From Cupriavidus sp. WKF15 (lineage in GTDB: Bacteria; Pseudomonadota; Gammaproteobacteria; Burkholderiales; Burkholderiaceae), in contig NZ_CP119572.1 of the NCBI RefSeq assembly GCF_029278605.1, positions 124,001-188,000 on the forward strand: a DNA stretch of 64,000 nt, given 5' to 3'. This document shows, piece after piece, positions 1 through 9,598 of this stretch. Position 1 is the stretch's first letter, and each line of letters begins with the position of its first letter. Position numbers and translations under genes: made by a program. Below the pieces are notes generated by a model, which saw only the letters and a list, made by a program, of their open reading frames with translations, did not search any database and was not told where the DNA came from.

Positions 1-650
1 CCTACCTGCAGAGCCATCCCGACTTCTTCGAAGACCATGCCGAGCTGCTGGCCACCGTGCAGCTGACCAGCCCGCACAGCCACCGCGCGGTGTCGCTGCA
101 GGAACGGCAGATGGAAATCCTGCGTGAAAAGAACAAGGTGCTGGAACTGCGCCTGGCCGACCTGATGCGCCACGGGCACGACAACGACCGCACCCAGCAG
201 CGCATGCACGCCTGGCAACTGCGCCTGATGGGCGAGCCGGACTCTCACGCGCTGCCCTATGCCGTACAGGATGGCCTGCAGCAGGTGTTCGACGTGCCCG
301 CCGTGGCGCTCAAGCTGTGGAACGTGGCCGAACAGTATGCCCATATGGAAGTGGCGCAGGGTGGCAGCGATGACTTGCGGCTGTTCTCCGAAGGCCTGCG
401 CGCACCATACTGCGGCGCCAACGCGGGTTTCGAGGCAGCCGGCCTGCTGGAACTCGACGAAGTTGCCTCTATCGCTATGGTGGCCTTGCGTCCGCCCGTG
501 CGTACCGCCGGCGAGGTGCCGGGCGCGGCCTTCGGCCTGCTGGTGCTGGGCTCGCCCGACCCGCGTCGTTTCCTCGAAGGCATGGGCACGGCCTACCTGG
601 CACAGATCGGCGAAGTGGCCGGCGCCGCGCTGAACCGCCTGCGCGACTGA
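1..650 (+). CDS. DUF484 family protein (5' end missing)
   Basis: The gene is cut by the window edge: the reading frame is open from base 3 (YLQSHPDFFEDH...) to the TGA at 648-650. The visible N-terminal helix, with the LQERQMEILREKN stretch, followed by a compact GAF-like alpha/beta domain, is characteristic of DUF484, a cytoplasmic family of unknown biochemical function. The last residues are ALNRLRD. It lies 25 bp upstream of xerC, and DUF484 genes often sit between dapF and xerC in proteobacteria, so dapF is expected just upstream of the window (inference). The GTG at 57 is internal and not the start. Confidence 0.85.
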   Translation, partial: YLQSHPDFFEDHAELLATVQLTSPHSHRAVSLQERQMEILREKNKVLELRLADLMRHGHDNDRTQQRMHAWQLRLMGEPDSHALPYAVQDGLQQVFDVPAVALKLWNVAEQYAHMEVAQGGSDDLRLFSEGLRAPYCGANAGFEAAGLLELDEVASIAMVALRPPVRTAGEVPGAAFGLLVLGSPDPRRFLEGMGTAYLAQIGEVAGAALNRLRD

Positions 651-675
651 TAGCCCGGTCCGGAGCCTGGCAGCC

Positions 676-1719
676 ATGACCACCGATCCGACCAACGCCT
701 CCGGGGCGGATGCGGATACGCCGGCGGCCGACCCGGCCATCGCGCGCTACCTCGCGTGGCTGCAAGGCAGCCGCAAGCTTGCTGAACACACCATCCGCAG
801 TTATCGCCGCGACCTGACCACGTTGCAGGCGCACGCCGCCAGGCACGCGCCGGGGGTTGCGTTGCTGACGCTGGAGACCCGCCATATCCGCGCCTTTGCC
901 GCGCGCCTGCATGGCGAAGGACTGGCCGGCACCAGCATTGCCCGCACCTTGTCGGCCTGGCGTGGCCTTTATCTGTGGGCGGCGCAGCACGGTCTTGGCG
1001 TCCAGGCCAATCCCGTGGAGGGCGTGCGCGCACCGCGCTCCGGACACCGGCTGCCCAAGGCGCTTTCCGTCGAACATGCCGTGGCGCTGGTATCGCATCC
1101 CGCGGGGACGGATGCCGCGGCACTGCGCGACCAGGCCGTGTGGGAGCTGTTCTACTCCAGCGGATTGCGCTTGTCGGAGCTGGTGCAGCTCGACCTGCGC
1201 TATGAAAGGCTGGACGGCTACGAGTCGGCCGGCTGGCTGGACCTGGCCAGTGCGGAACTGACCGTGACCGGAAAGGGCTCCAGGCGGCGTACCGTTCCGG
1301 TTGGAAGCAAGGCGATGGAGGCGTTGCGCGCATGGCTTGCCGTGCGCGATCAGCTACTGAAGCCGAGGGCCGCTCCCGAGGAAGCGTGTGCACTGTTCCT
1401 TGGCGCGCGCGGACAACGGCTGTCGACGCGCGTGGTGCAGTTGCGGCTCAAGGAGCAGGCCATTCGCGCAGGCGTGCCCGCCGACGTGCATCCGCATATG
1501 CTGAGGCATTCGTTCGCCACGCATATGCTGCAGTCGTCCGGCGATCTGCGGGCGGTGCAGGAGCTGCTCGGACATGCCAGCATTGCCACCACGCAGATCT
1601 ACACGTCGCTGGATTTCCAGCATCTGGCGAAGGTTTATGACAAGGCCCATCCAAGGGCCGGGCGCGCTGCGGCGAAGAACGATGCCGGCGACGACGAGGC
1701 GTCGCCGTTGAAGGATTGA
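676..1719 (+). CDS. xerC: Tyrosine recombinase XerC
   Basis: Site-specific recombinase that with XerD resolves chromosome dimers at dif. The N-terminal SAM-like core-binding domain covers about residues 24-115. The catalytic domain follows, with the expected residues visible: R165 (SGLRLSEL), H274 and R277 (HMLRHSFATH), H300 (LGHASIATTQIY) and nucleophile Y309. At 347 aa it is about 45 residues longer than the E. coli enzyme, mostly from an N-terminal Ala/Asp-rich tail, an insertion near 195-210 and a charged C-terminal tail. It follows the DUF484 gene by 25 bp, so the two are probably co-transcribed. Whether it acts as XerC or XerD is decided mainly by the DUF484 neighbour. Confidence 0.93.
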   Translation: MTTDPTNASGADADTPAADPAIARYLAWLQGSRKLAEHTIRSYRRDLTTLQAHAARHAPGVALLTLETRHIRAFAARLHGEGLAGTSIARTLSAWRGLYLWAAQHGLGVQANPVEGVRAPRSGHRLPKALSVEHAVALVSHPAGTDAAALRDQAVWELFYSSGLRLSELVQLDLRYERLDGYESAGWLDLASAELTVTGKGSRRRTVPVGSKAMEALRAWLAVRDQLLKPRAAPEEACALFLGARGQRLSTRVVQLRLKEQAIRAGVPADVHPHMLRHSFATHMLQSSGDLRAVQELLGHASIATTQIYTSLDFQHLAKVYDKAHPRAGRAAAKNDAGDDEASPLKD

Positions 1720-1723
1720 GCCC

Positions 1724-2683
1724 TCAGTCCGCCCACTGCGCCAGCACTTCCCGGAAGCGGTCTATCTCTGGCAACAGCCATCCCCGGAACGCCTGCACCT
1801 TGGGTGTATCCAGTGCCCCGGGTGCGCATACGAAGTAAAGCAGCCACGGGCACGGAATGCCGACATCGAACAGCCGCACCACCCGCCCGGACAGCAGGTC
1901 GTTGTAGGCGAGCGAGGAGCGGATCAGCGCAATGCCCTGGCCTTCGGCCGCTGCCTGCAGCAGCAGGGACGAATCTTCGAGCAGCAGCCCCTTGCGCGGC
2001 TCGGGCCAGTCCAGCCCCGCGGCTTCGAACCACGGCTTCCATGGGTCGCCTTCGCCGCGCAGCAGGTTCAGGCCGGCCAGGTCACTTGGCTGTTCCGGCA
2101 GGCGCCCGCCGTTGAAACCCGGGCTGCAGACCGGAAAAAACACATCATCGAGCAGCTTTTCCACATACAGTCCCGGGTAGTCGCCCGTTCCCATGCGCAG
2201 CGCGATATCGACCTCTTCCTGGCCGAAATCCACGAGCGTGTTCGATGACAGCAACTCGACGTCGAGTTCCGGATGCCGTTCGATAAAGCTGCCGATGCGC
2301 GGCGTGAGCCAGCGCGCGGCAAAGGACGGCATGGTGCTGATGGTCAGCCGCTTGTCGCGGTTGCCGGATTGCAGCACGCGCGTGGCGTCGGCAATCTGCA
2401 ACAGGGCATCGCGGATGCGCTCGGCGTACAGCCGCCCGGACGGCGTCAGCGCCACCCGCTTGCCGTGGCGCTCGAACAGCGGCATGCCCAGCTCGTCTTC
2501 CAGTGCGCGGATCTGGTGGCTGACCGCGCCGTGCGTGACGAACAGCTCGGTCGCCGCGCGCGAAAAGCTCTCGTGCCGTGCCGCCGCTTCGAACGCGCGC
2601 AGCGCCGTCAGGGCCGGCAGGCGTGGCAGTTCACGGTGCCAGCCGCGCGGCATGTCCCTTTCCCATGCACCCTTCCATGCCAT
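1724..2683 (-). CDS. LysR-family transcriptional regulator (GcvA-like)
   Basis: 319-aa LysR-type regulator. The winged HTH (about residues 20-80: LPALTALRAFEAAARHESF, then VTHGAVSHQIRALEDELG) is of the GcvA/AmpR subgroup, followed by a periplasmic-binding-like effector domain. I chose the ATG at 2683 because a GGAGG lies 6-7 bases before it; the frame extends further upstream without a better signal. It converges on xerC with 4 bp between stops and diverges from the DUF2917 gene, a usual arrangement for a LysR regulator and its target. A short inverted repeat is present in the shared spacer. The effector is unknown. Confidence 0.9.
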   Translation of the reverse strand: MAWKGAWERDMPRGWHRELPRLPALTALRAFEAAARHESFSRAATELFVTHGAVSHQIRALEDELGMPLFERHGKRVALTPSGRLYAERIRDALLQIADATRVLQSGNRDKRLTISTMPSFAARWLTPRIGSFIERHPELDVELLSSNTLVDFGQEEVDIALRMGTGDYPGLYVEKLLDDVFFPVCSPGFNGGRLPEQPSDLAGLNLLRGEGDPWKPWFEAAGLDWPEPRKGLLLEDSSLLLQAAAEGQGIALIRSSLAYNDLLSGRVVRLFDVGIPCPWLLYFVCAPGALDTPKVQAFRGWLLPEIDRFREVLAQWAD

Positions 2684-2721
2684 GACAGCCTCCGCTTTGT
2701 GAATTTGCCTAACAAGAACTT

Positions 2722-2739
2722 CAAAAATATATCGTTTTG
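2722..2739. promoter_or_regulatory. Inverted repeat in LysR/DUF2917 divergent spacer
   Basis: CAAAA (2722-2726) and TTTTG (2735-2739) form an inverted repeat with an 8-base AT-rich centre in the only AT-rich part of the spacer. Size and position fit a LysR-type binding site controlling one or both divergent genes. This is inference from position only. Confidence 0.3.
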
Positions 2740-2886
2740 CCAGTGCGCGGGCAATCACTAGAATTCAGATCACCGGCGCCCCATTGCCTCTGCGAAGTGA
2801 AGTGGCCTGGCGGGAAAACCAGGCCAGTACCGGTCAGATGGCAAGACTCGGCAAACCTGCCGAGGCCGGCGGATAGGAGATCCAAC

Positions 2887-3255
2887 ATGCAAGCCCTGCT
2901 CACAACGACAGTATTCACCCTCAGCCCCGGCGAAGTCACCGCGCTGTCGATTCACGCGGCACAGCGCCTTCATGTGGAGGACGCCGCCGGCGTCGACCTG
3001 TGGATCACGCGCGAAGGCGATTCCGAGGACTACTGGCTGCGTTGTGGCGCGAGCCTGCTGCTGCGGCGTGGCGATGAAGTGGTGCTGAGCATCGATCCGC
3101 GCGCGCGCCGCGCCGTGCGCCTGGCGCTGATTGCCGAGGCGCGCCGCCCGGTGCCGACGCTGGCCGATGTCCCGCACCTCGTGTACCGCGCACTGCGGCG
3201 CCTGGTTCGAGGCACGGAATGGACGCCAGGCGACGATCACGTCACGGCCGCCTGA
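2887..3255 (+). CDS. DUF2917 domain-containing protein
   Basis: 122-aa protein whose residues about 9-75 (FTLSPGEVTALSIHAAQRL... VDLWITREGD) match the DUF2917 pattern, a small beta-rich domain common in Burkholderiales. No signal peptide or membrane segment is visible. The start at 2887 is supported by GGAG in the preceding bases; a longer frame upstream lacks support. The gene diverges from the GcvA-like LysR regulator and is closed by a hairpin terminator at 3378-3403, so it is probably a single-gene unit. Its function is unknown; regulation by the neighbouring LysR protein is an inference. Confidence 0.85.
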   Translation: MQALLTTTVFTLSPGEVTALSIHAAQRLHVEDAAGVDLWITREGDSEDYWLRCGASLLLRRGDEVVLSIDPRARRAVRLALIAEARRPVPTLADVPHLVYRALRRLVRGTEWTPGDDHVTAA

Positions 3256-3377
3256 GCCAATGAACAGGCTATCCTCGCCAAGCGCGGCACAGCTGCGCCT
3301 GGTCTGGTCGAAGCCAGGTGATGAACCAGGCAGCCCGGACGCGCGGCGGGCCTGACGGATACCCGCGTGAACGTGGC

Positions 3378-3403
3378 AGGGGCCGGCGCAAGCCGGCCCT
3401 TTT
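3378..3403 (+). terminator. Rho-independent terminator after DUF2917 gene
   Basis: GGGCCGGC (3380-3387), loop GCAA, GCCGGCCC (3392-3399), then TTTT. It ends only 16 bp before the lipB start, so lipB expression must start inside or just after the hairpin or depend on read-through. Confidence 0.65.
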
Positions 3404-3418
3404 CGTTACACTCTCGCC

Positions 3419-4129
3419 ATGCATCCGATTCAAGTCATCGAGCGGGGCCGCGAGGATTACCAGCCCTGCTTCGACGCCATGCGCGCCTTCACCGCCGCGC
3501 GCACGCCCGAGACGCCCGACCAGCTCTGGCTGGTCGAGCATCCGCCGGTCTACACGTTGGGCCAGGCGGGCGATCCCGCGCACCTGCTGGCACCGGACGA
3601 GCGCATTCCGATGGTGCAGATCGATCGTGGTGGACAGATCACTTATCACGGCCCCGGTCAGGTGGTAGCTTATCTGCTGCTCGATCTCAAGCGCCGCAAG
3701 TTGATGGTGCGGGAGCTGGTTTCCGACATAGAGCAGGCCGTGCTGGACACGCTCGCGGCGTATAATCTCGCGGCTGAGCGCAAGCCCGGCGCCCCCGGCA
3801 TCTACCTGTCGGACGGGCCGCACCGGGGCGCCAAGATTGCCGCGCTCGGGCTCAAGATCCGCAATGGCTGCAGCTACCACGGCGTCAGCCTGAACGTGCA
3901 GATGGACCTGGCGCCGTTCCTGCGCATCAATCCTTGTGGCTATGCCGGCCTGGAAACAGTCGACATGGCCACCGCAGGTGGACACTGGCAGGACCAGCCC
4001 GTGACCGCCGCACAACAACCTGACATCGCGCGACGCCTGGCGGCGGCATTGTGCGAGGTGCTGGCAGCGCGCGAAGCCCGTGCGCTGGCGGCAGACAAAA
4101 CTGCCGCCACGCCGGCCCTGGCCTCTTAG
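3419..4129 (+). CDS. lipB: Octanoyltransferase LipB
   Basis: Transfers octanoate from octanoyl-ACP to the lipoyl domains of 2-oxoacid dehydrogenases and the glycine cleavage H protein, the first step of lipoate synthesis. Family motifs are clear: [12 protein letters not shown] near residues 64-75, the catalytic-lysine region [19 protein letters not shown] (about 139-157), and INPCGYAGL carrying the catalytic cysteine. Length 236 aa is normal with a short C-terminal extension. lipA follows 47 bp downstream in the usual lipB-lipA operon. The start is preceded by a TACACT hexamer 7 bases upstream, which would give a very short leader if it is the -10 element. Confidence 0.95.
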   Translation: MHPIQVIERGREDYQPCFDAMRAFTAARTPETPDQLWLVEHPPVYTLGQAGDPAHLLAPDERIPMVQIDRGGQITYHGPGQVVAYLLLDLKRRKLMVRELVSDIEQAVLDTLAAYNLAAERKPGAPGIYLSDGPHRGAKIAALGLKIRNGCSYHGVSLNVQMDLAPFLRINPCGYAGLETVDMATAGGHWQDQPVTAAQQPDIARRLAAALCEVLAAREARALAADKTAATPALAS

Positions 4130-4176
4130 TGACAAGCTGACAAGCGAATTGCACGCCCTGGCGTGCGGAGATATTT

Positions 4177-5172
4177 ATGAGCGACGCCCTGATCGCCTCC
4201 TCCAGCGACACCCCGCAATCCCCCGCGGAGCAGTACGATCCGACCCGCAAGCAGAAATCTGCCGACAAGACCGCGCGCATTCCCATCAAGATCGTGCCGG
4301 CCGAGAAGCTCAAGAAGCCGGACTGGATCCGCGTGAAGGCCGCAACCGGCAACTCGCGCTTCTATGAGATCAAGGACATCCTGCGCGCGAACAACCTGGT
4401 GACGGTGTGCGAGGAAGCGAGCTGCCCGAACATCGGCGAATGCTTCGGCAAGGGCACCGCCACCTTCATGATCATGGGCGACAAGTGCACGCGCCGCTGC
4501 CCGTTCTGCGATGTCGGCCACGGCCGTCCCGATCCGCTCGACGTGAACGAGCCGGGCAACCTGGCCCGCACCATCGCCCAGCTCAAGCTGAACTACGTGG
4601 TGATCACCAGCGTCGACCGCGATGACCTGCGCGACGGCGGCGCCCAGCACTACGTGGACTGCATCAGCCAGACCCGCGAGCTGTCGCCGGCAACCCGCAT
4701 CGAAGTGCTGGTGCCGGACTTCCGCGGCCGCCTGGACAAGGCCCTGGACATCCTGCAGGCCTGCCCGCCCGATGTGATGAACCACAACATGGAAACCGTG
4801 CCGCGCCTGTACAAGCAGGCCCGCCCGGGCGCCGACTACGCGCACTCGCTCAAGCTGCTGCAGGAGTTCAAGCGCCGCAACCCGAACGTGCCGACCAAGT
4901 CCGGCCTGATGGTCGGCCTGGGCGAGACCGACGAGGAAATCCTCGAAGTCATGCGCGACATGCGCGCGCACGACATCGACATGCTGACCATCGGCCAGTA
5001 CCTCGCGCCGTCGAACCACCACCTGCCGGTGCTGCGCTACGTCCATCCCGACACCTTCAAGATGTTCGAGGAAGAGGCCTACAAGATGGGCTTCACGCAC
5101 GCCGCCGTGGGCGCGATGGTGCGCAGCTCGTACCACGCCGACCAGCAGGCGCACCAGGCGGGGTTTGCCTGA
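4177..5172 (+). CDS. lipA: Lipoyl synthase LipA
   Basis: Radical SAM enzyme that inserts two sulfurs into protein-bound octanoyl groups. Both iron-sulfur cluster motifs are visible: the auxiliary cluster cysteines in [12 protein letters not shown] (about residues 78-89) and the SAM cluster in CTRRCPFC (about 104-111). The C-terminal region also looks complete. Length of 331 aa is typical of betaproteobacteria, which carry an N-terminal extension. GGAG precedes the ATG by 6 bases. It is the last gene of the lipB-lipA unit and is followed by a strong terminator. Confidence 0.97.
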   Translation: MSDALIASSSDTPQSPAEQYDPTRKQKSADKTARIPIKIVPAEKLKKPDWIRVKAATGNSRFYEIKDILRANNLVTVCEEASCPNIGECFGKGTATFMIMGDKCTRRCPFCDVGHGRPDPLDVNEPGNLARTIAQLKLNYVVITSVDRDDLRDGGAQHYVDCISQTRELSPATRIEVLVPDFRGRLDKALDILQACPPDVMNHNMETVPRLYKQARPGADYAHSLKLLQEFKRRNPNVPTKSGLMVGLGETDEEILEVMRDMRAHDIDMLTIGQYLAPSNHHLPVLRYVHPDTFKMFEEEAYKMGFTHAAVGAMVRSSYHADQQAHQAGFA

Positions 5173-5195
5173 TCGGCACCATCGCATCGGAATGA

Positions 5196-5231
5196 GCAAA
5201 ACGGCCGGGGAAACCCGGCCGTTTTGCTTTT
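5196..5231 (+). terminator. Rho-independent terminator after lipA
   Basis: A perfect 14-bp stem (5196-5209 with 5214-5227, arms GCAAAACGGCCGGG and complement) with a GAAA loop, followed by TTTT. It separates the lip genes from the pxp module. Confidence 0.92.
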
Positions 5232-5289
5232 GTTCGTCCCTATTAGGGTCAATCCTTAGTGCCGGGCCCTTCCATGTTTCGTTATGATG

Positions 5290-5316
5290 AATTCATCGAT
5301 AAATTGTCGATGAATT
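5290..5316. promoter_or_regulatory. Candidate operator upstream of pxpB
   Basis: Perfect inverted repeat with 10-base arms AATTCATCGA (5290-5299) and TCGATGAATT (5307-5316), 7-base centre, about 68 bp before pxpB. The AT-rich block stands out from its GC-rich surroundings. The shape suits a dimeric regulator such as a GntR-type protein, but no such regulator gene is adjacent. A TATGAT hexamer at 5283-5288 just before it could be a -10 element. Confidence 0.5.
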
Positions 5317-5383
5317 GCTGGTGGGTCACATCTGGTGCCATACGGGCCTACACTGATCAGCAGGGTTCCTGCCGGTGTTGCCC

Positions 5384-6034
5384 ATGACTTCCTGTACCGT
5401 CCACCGTCTTGCCGAACAGGCGCTGCTCTGCAGCGTGCCGCCGCCGGCCTCGCTCGAGGTCCAGCGGCGCATCTGGGCCATGGCGGCACGTGCGGGCGAC
5501 TGGCGTGGCGTGGTCGACGTCGTGCCCGGCATGAATAACCTGACAGTGATCTTCGACGAGACGGCCGATATCGCGGCGCTCCAGCGCAACCTGAAGCTCG
5601 CGTGGGCGTCGGGCGAGGCGAGCCAGGCCGCCGGCCGGCTCGTGGAGATCCCCGTGCGCTACGGCGGCGAGCACGGGCCCGACCTGCCCGATGTGGCCGC
5701 GCATACGGGCCTGAGCCCGCAGGAAGTGGTGCGCCGCCACAGCGCAGGCGAGTACGTGGTGTACTTCCTGGGCTTCCAGCCCGGCTTTGCCTACATGGGC
5801 GGACTGGCGCCGGAACTGGCCACGCCGCGCCGGCGCGAGCCACGGCTGGCGGTGCCGGCCGGCTCGGTCGGCATTGGCGGCGAGCAGACCGGCATCTATC
5901 CGGCGTCCGCCCCGGGCGGCTGGCAATTGATCGGGCGTACCGATGCCGCGCTGTTCGTGGCCGATCGCGATCCGCCTTCGCTGTTCGCCCCCGGCGATAC
6001 CGTGCGTTTTGTTGTCGAGGAGGTCATCGCGTGA
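5384..6034 (+). CDS. pxpB: 5-oxoprolinase subunit PxpB (KipI-like)
   Basis: Subunit of the ATP-dependent PxpABC 5-oxoprolinase, which opens 5-oxoproline to glutamate. The protein (216 aa from the ATG at 5384) shows the allophanate hydrolase subunit 1 fold, with the conserved block HSAGEYVVYFLGFQPGFAYMGG and the PRRREPRLAVPAGSVGIGGEQTGIYP stretch (named here in two parts: LAVPAGSVGIGG and EQTGIYP). A GTG three codons upstream is an alternative start; neither has a strong ribosome site. pxpC overlaps its stop by 4 bases, so translation is coupled. Older annotation calls such proteins KipI, a kinase inhibitor; the gene context supports the oxoprolinase role. Confidence 0.92.
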   Translation: MTSCTVHRLAEQALLCSVPPPASLEVQRRIWAMAARAGDWRGVVDVVPGMNNLTVIFDETADIAALQRNLKLAWASGEASQAAGRLVEIPVRYGGEHGPDLPDVAAHTGLSPQEVVRRHSAGEYVVYFLGFQPGFAYMGGLAPELATPRRREPRLAVPAGSVGIGGEQTGIYPASAPGGWQLIGRTDAALFVADRDPPSLFAPGDTVRFVVEEVIA

Positions 6035-7050
6035 TCGAGATCATCCGGCCCGGAGCGCTGGCCTCGGTGCAGGACCTTGGCCGCACCGGCTTTCGCCGCT
6101 TCGGCGTGGGGCGCGCCGGCGCCATGGATCCGCTGGCGCTGACCCTCGGCAACCGGCTGCTCGGCAATGCGCCTGGCTGCGCCGCCATCGAATTCACGCT
6201 CGGTCGTGCGGCCGTGCGCTTCCATGACGATCTGCGCGTGGCACTGGCCGGCGCCGAGTGCAGCGCCAACCTGGACGGCGTGCCGGTCTGGTCCTGGCAT
6301 GCCTTCGACGTCCGCCGCGGCAGCACGCTGACACTGCCCGCCACGCGCGGCGGCACGCGTGCCTACCTGTGCGTCGCGGGCGGCATCGACGTGGAACCGG
6401 TGATGGGCTCGCGCAGCACCGACCTCAAGGCCGGCTTCGGCGGCTATGCCGGCCGTGCGCTGCGTGAGGGCGATCGCCTGCCTGCGGCACGCCCCGGTGT
6501 GACGGGGGACCCGGGCTGGCTCGGCGTACAGGCGCCGTCGTGGGCGCTGCCTGTTGCCGACGCCGGCGGCGCCATGCCGATCCGCCTGCTGCCCGGCCCC
6601 GAGTATGACGATTTCGAGCCCGCCGCGCAGGCCGCGCTGTGGGAGTCCGACTGGACCATCACGCCGAACAGCAACCGCATGGGCCTGCGCCTGCAAGGTC
6701 CGGCGCTCGCGCGCAAGGCAGAGCGCAGTGCCGACCTGCTCTCGCATGGCGTGGTGCCCGGCGTGATCCAGGTGCCACCGGCCGGCCAGCCGATCGCGTT
6801 GATGGCCGATGCGCAGACCACCGGCGGCTACCCGAAGATCGGCGTCGTGATTGGCGCCGACCTGTGGCGCCTGGCGCAGGTGCCGCTGGGCGCGCCGGTA
6901 CGCTTTGTGCGCGTCACGCTCGAAGAGGCCGCTGCCGCGCAGGCGGCAGTGGATCGCTACCTGCGCCAGATAGACCAGGCCCTGCAATGGCAGGGCGATG
7001 GCATGACCATAGCCGCGCGCCGCCGCACCCGTACGCGCGCCGCAGCCTAA
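6031..7050 (+). CDS. pxpC: 5-oxoprolinase subunit PxpC (KipA-like)
   Basis: Biotin-dependent carboxyltransferase-like / allophanate hydrolase subunit 2 family, 340 aa. The start is GTG at 6031, forming a GTGA overlap with the pxpB stop and preceded by GAGGAGG. Family signatures include [17 protein letters not shown] at residues about 7-23, [17 protein letters not shown], and near the end [19 protein letters not shown]. It works with PxpB and PxpA as the ATP-dependent 5-oxoprolinase. pxpA follows after 11 bp, completing the canonical BCA order. Confidence 0.93.
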   Translation: MIEIIRPGALASVQDLGRTGFRRFGVGRAGAMDPLALTLGNRLLGNAPGCAAIEFTLGRAAVRFHDDLRVALAGAECSANLDGVPVWSWHAFDVRRGSTLTLPATRGGTRAYLCVAGGIDVEPVMGSRSTDLKAGFGGYAGRALREGDRLPAARPGVTGDPGWLGVQAPSWALPVADAGGAMPIRLLPGPEYDDFEPAAQAALWESDWTITPNSNRMGLRLQGPALARKAERSADLLSHGVVPGVIQVPPAGQPIALMADAQTTGGYPKIGVVIGADLWRLAQVPLGAPVRFVRVTLEEAAAAQAAVDRYLRQIDQALQWQGDGMTIAARRRTRTRAAA

Positions 7051-7061
7051 GGAGAAACGCA

Positions 7062-7802
7062 ATGCAGATCGATTTGAACGCCGACCTTGGCGAAGGTTGT
7101 GGCAATGACCAGGCGCTGCTCGCGCTGATCAGTTCCGCCAACGTGGCGTGCGGCTGGCATGCGGGCGATGCCGCCACCATGCTGCAGACCGTGAAGTGGG
7201 CCATCGAACGGGGCGTCGCCATCGGCGCGCACCCGAGCTTCCCGGACCGCGACAACTTCGGCCGCACCGAGATGCAGCGCGACCCGGAAGCCGTATACGC
7301 CGACGTGCTGTACCAGATCGGCGCGCTCGCCGCCATGGTGCGCGCGCAGGGCGGGCAGCTGCATCACGTCAAGCCGCATGGCGCGCTGTACAACCAGGCC
7401 GCGCGCGATCCGGCGCTGGCCGGGGCAATCGTCCGTGCCGTGCGCGATTTCGATTCCGACCTCGTTTTCTTCGGCCTTGCCGGCAGCAAGATGATCGAGG
7501 TGGCGCGCCAGGCCGGCCTGCGCGTCAAGGAAGAAGTCTTTGCCGACCGCGGCTACAACCCTGACGGCTCGCTCGTCAAACGCGGCACGCCCGGCGCGCT
7601 GCACGAAGACGAGGAAGTCGCCCTGAACCAGACCCTGACCATGGTGCGCGAGCAGCGCGTGCGCGCCATCGACGGCAGCTGGGTACCGATCCGTGCCGAA
7701 ACCGTGTGCCTGCACGGCGACGGCGCCCACGCGCTCGACTTCGCGCGCCGCATCCGCGAGCGGCTCGGCGCCGAAGGCATCGCGGTCCGCGCCGGAGCCT
7801 GA
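7062..7802 (+). CDS. pxpA: 5-oxoprolinase subunit PxpA (LamB/YcsF family)
   Basis: 246-aa LamB/YcsF family protein and third subunit of PxpABC. The N-terminal [10 protein letters not shown] motif, [21 protein letters not shown] and [11 protein letters not shown] (metal/substrate-binding residues of the TIM-barrel-like fold) are all present, as is the C-terminal [17 protein letters not shown] lies 7 bases before the ATG. It is the third gene in the pxpBCA run and precedes the DUF969-DUF979 pair by 99 bp. Confidence 0.94.
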   Translation: MQIDLNADLGEGCGNDQALLALISSANVACGWHAGDAATMLQTVKWAIERGVAIGAHPSFPDRDNFGRTEMQRDPEAVYADVLYQIGALAAMVRAQGGQLHHVKPHGALYNQAARDPALAGAIVRAVRDFDSDLVFFGLAGSKMIEVARQAGLRVKEEVFADRGYNPDGSLVKRGTPGALHEDEEVALNQTLTMVREQRVRAIDGSWVPIRAETVCLHGDGAHALDFARRIRERLGAEGIAVRAGA

Positions 7803-7901
7803 GGCGGCAAGCCCGGCTACCGGTATTTCCCACGGCCTTCCCCGTCATTCCGTCCGACGGCTGAAGGCCGCTCGTTTCCATCACGCTCTCAGGGGTCTCT
7901 T

Positions 7902-8630
7902 ATGGAACAGGCAGTCAACCTTTGGCCCCTGATCGGGGTCGGCGTCATCATCATCGGCTTCGTGCTGCGCTTCAATCCCATGCTGGTGGTGGCGCTCGCC
8001 GCCATTGCCACGGGCCTTGCGGCATCGATGCCGGTCATGCAGATCTTCACCGCGATCGGCACCGCCTTCGTCAAGGCGCGCAACTTGCCGCTGATCATCC
8101 TGTTGCCGCTGGCCGTGATCGGCCTGCTGGAGCGGCACGGGCTGCGCGAACATGCGCAGGCATGGATCGCGCGCATCGCATCGGCCACGGTGGGCCGCCT
8201 GCTGATCGTCTACCTCGGCGTGCGCGAGCTGACCGCGGCGGTGGGCCTCACCAGCCTCGGCGGCCATCCGCAGATGGTGCGCCCGCTGCTGGCGCCGATG
8301 GCGGAAGGCGCGGCGGAGAACCGCTTCGGCCACCTGCCGGAACCGATCCGCCAGCGCGTGCTGGCGTTCTGCGCGGCCACCGACAACGTCGGCCTGTTCT
8401 TCGGCGAGGATATCTTCGTGGCCTTCGGCGCGATTGCGCTGATGCATACCTTCCTGCTGTCGTCGAACATCGACGTGGAGCCGCTGCATATCGCCGCATG
8501 GGGCATCCCGACCGCGATCTGCGCGTTCCTGATCCACGCGGTGCGCCTGAAGCGCCTGGATGGGTGGCTGGAGCGCGAGCTTGGGGGCAAGGCTCCCGCC
8601 GTCAATGTCGCTGCCAAGAGCGGGGAGTAA
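7902..8630 (+). CDS. DUF969 family membrane protein
   Basis: 242-aa integral membrane protein starting EQAVNLWPLIGVGVIIIGFV, with about six hydrophobic segments and the conserved block AVGLTSLGGHPQMVRPLLAPM. DUF969 has no established biochemical function in my knowledge, but it always appears paired with DUF979, as here (3 bp between genes), and often beside 5-oxoproline genes. I infer that it is one half of a two-subunit permease, probably for 5-oxoproline, given pxpBCA upstream and pcp downstream. An AGGGG stands before the ATG. Confidence 0.85.
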   Translation: MEQAVNLWPLIGVGVIIIGFVLRFNPMLVVALAAIATGLAASMPVMQIFTAIGTAFVKARNLPLIILLPLAVIGLLERHGLREHAQAWIARIASATVGRLLIVYLGVRELTAAVGLTSLGGHPQMVRPLLAPMAEGAAENRFGHLPEPIRQRVLAFCAATDNVGLFFGEDIFVAFGAIALMHTFLLSSNIDVEPLHIAAWGIPTAICAFLIHAVRLKRLDGWLERELGGKAPAVNVAAKSGE

Positions 8631-8633
8631 GCC

Positions 8634-9584
8634 ATGATCATCTCCATCGAATACCTGTACTGGCTCGCGGGGCTGGTTCTTGCCATTACCGCGCTGCTGA
8701 CCTTCGCCGACCGCGAGCATCCGCGCCGCTTCAGCACGGGCCTGTTCTGGCTGCTGTATGCCATCGTCTTCCTGATCGGTGACCGCCTGCCGCCCGCGGC
8801 AGTGGGCATCGGCGCCGTGGTGATGGCGCTGATTGCCGGCTTTGGCGGCGTCGGCCACGGCAAGCACGACACGCTGCCCGAAGAAGAGCGCCGCGCCAGC
8901 GCGCGCCGCCTTGGCAATAAGCTGTTCGTGCCCGCGCTGCTGATTCCGCTGGTGACGGTGATCGGCACCGTGCTGTTCAAGGATGTGAAGATCGCAGGTA
9001 TCCCCCTGCTTGATCCGAAGAACGTGACCTTCGTTTCGCTCGGCATCGGCTGCCTGATCTCGCTGGGCGTGGTGTGCTGGCTCACGCGCGACTCGGTTGT
9101 GCAGGGCGTGCGCGAATCGCGCCGGCTGACGGAGTCGCTCGGCTGGGCGCTGGTGCTGCCGCAGATGCTGGCGATGCTTGGGCTCGTGTTTGCTGACGCC
9201 GGCGTGGGCAAGGCCGTGGCGTACCTGACCACCGCGTACATCAACATGGACTACAAGCTGGTCGCGGTGGTGGTGTACTGCGTCGGCATGGCGCTGTTCA
9301 CGGTGATCATGGGCAACGGCTTTGCCGCGTTCCCGGTCATGACCGGCGGCGTCGGCGTGCCGATCCTGGTCGGCATGTTCCACGGCAACCCGGCGGTGAT
9401 GGCGGCCATCGGCATGTTCTCGGGCTATTGCGGTACGCTGATGACGCCGATGGCGGCGAACTTCAACATCGTGCCGGCCGCGCTGCTGGAACTCGAAGAC
9501 AAGAACGCCGTGATTCGCGCGCAGGTGCCTACCGCGCTGGCCATCCTGACCGCCAATATCGCACTGCTGTACTTCCTCATGTAA
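8634..9584 (+). CDS. DUF979 family membrane protein
   Basis: 316-aa protein with about nine hydrophobic segments (for example [15 protein letters not shown] near residue 10 and [17 protein letters not shown] mid-protein) and a conserved [19 protein letters not shown] block, then [25 protein letters not shown]. The latter resembles substrate-binding hairpins of ion-coupled transporters (inference). The GGGGAG at the end of the DUF969 gene serves as its ribosome site, and the two genes are 3 bp apart, suggesting equimolar production. It probably forms the second subunit of a 5-oxoproline permease with the DUF969 protein. Confidence 0.85.
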   Translation: MIISIEYLYWLAGLVLAITALLTFADREHPRRFSTGLFWLLYAIVFLIGDRLPPAAVGIGAVVMALIAGFGGVGHGKHDTLPEEERRASARRLGNKLFVPALLIPLVTVIGTVLFKDVKIAGIPLLDPKNVTFVSLGIGCLISLGVVCWLTRDSVVQGVRESRRLTESLGWALVLPQMLAMLGLVFADAGVGKAVAYLTTAYINMDYKLVAVVVYCVGMALFTVIMGNGFAAFPVMTGGVGVPILVGMFHGNPAVMAAIGMFSGYCGTLMTPMAANFNIVPAALLELEDKNAVIRAQVPTALAILTANIALLYFLM

Positions 9585-9598
9585 TCCGGAGACCCGAC

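Noticed and set aside
5402..7050. PxpB/PxpC as KipI/KipA sporulation-kinase regulators or as urea amidolyase parts
   Set aside because: This is a Gram-negative genome without sporulation context, and the pxpA gene plus pcp next door point to 5-oxoprolinase.
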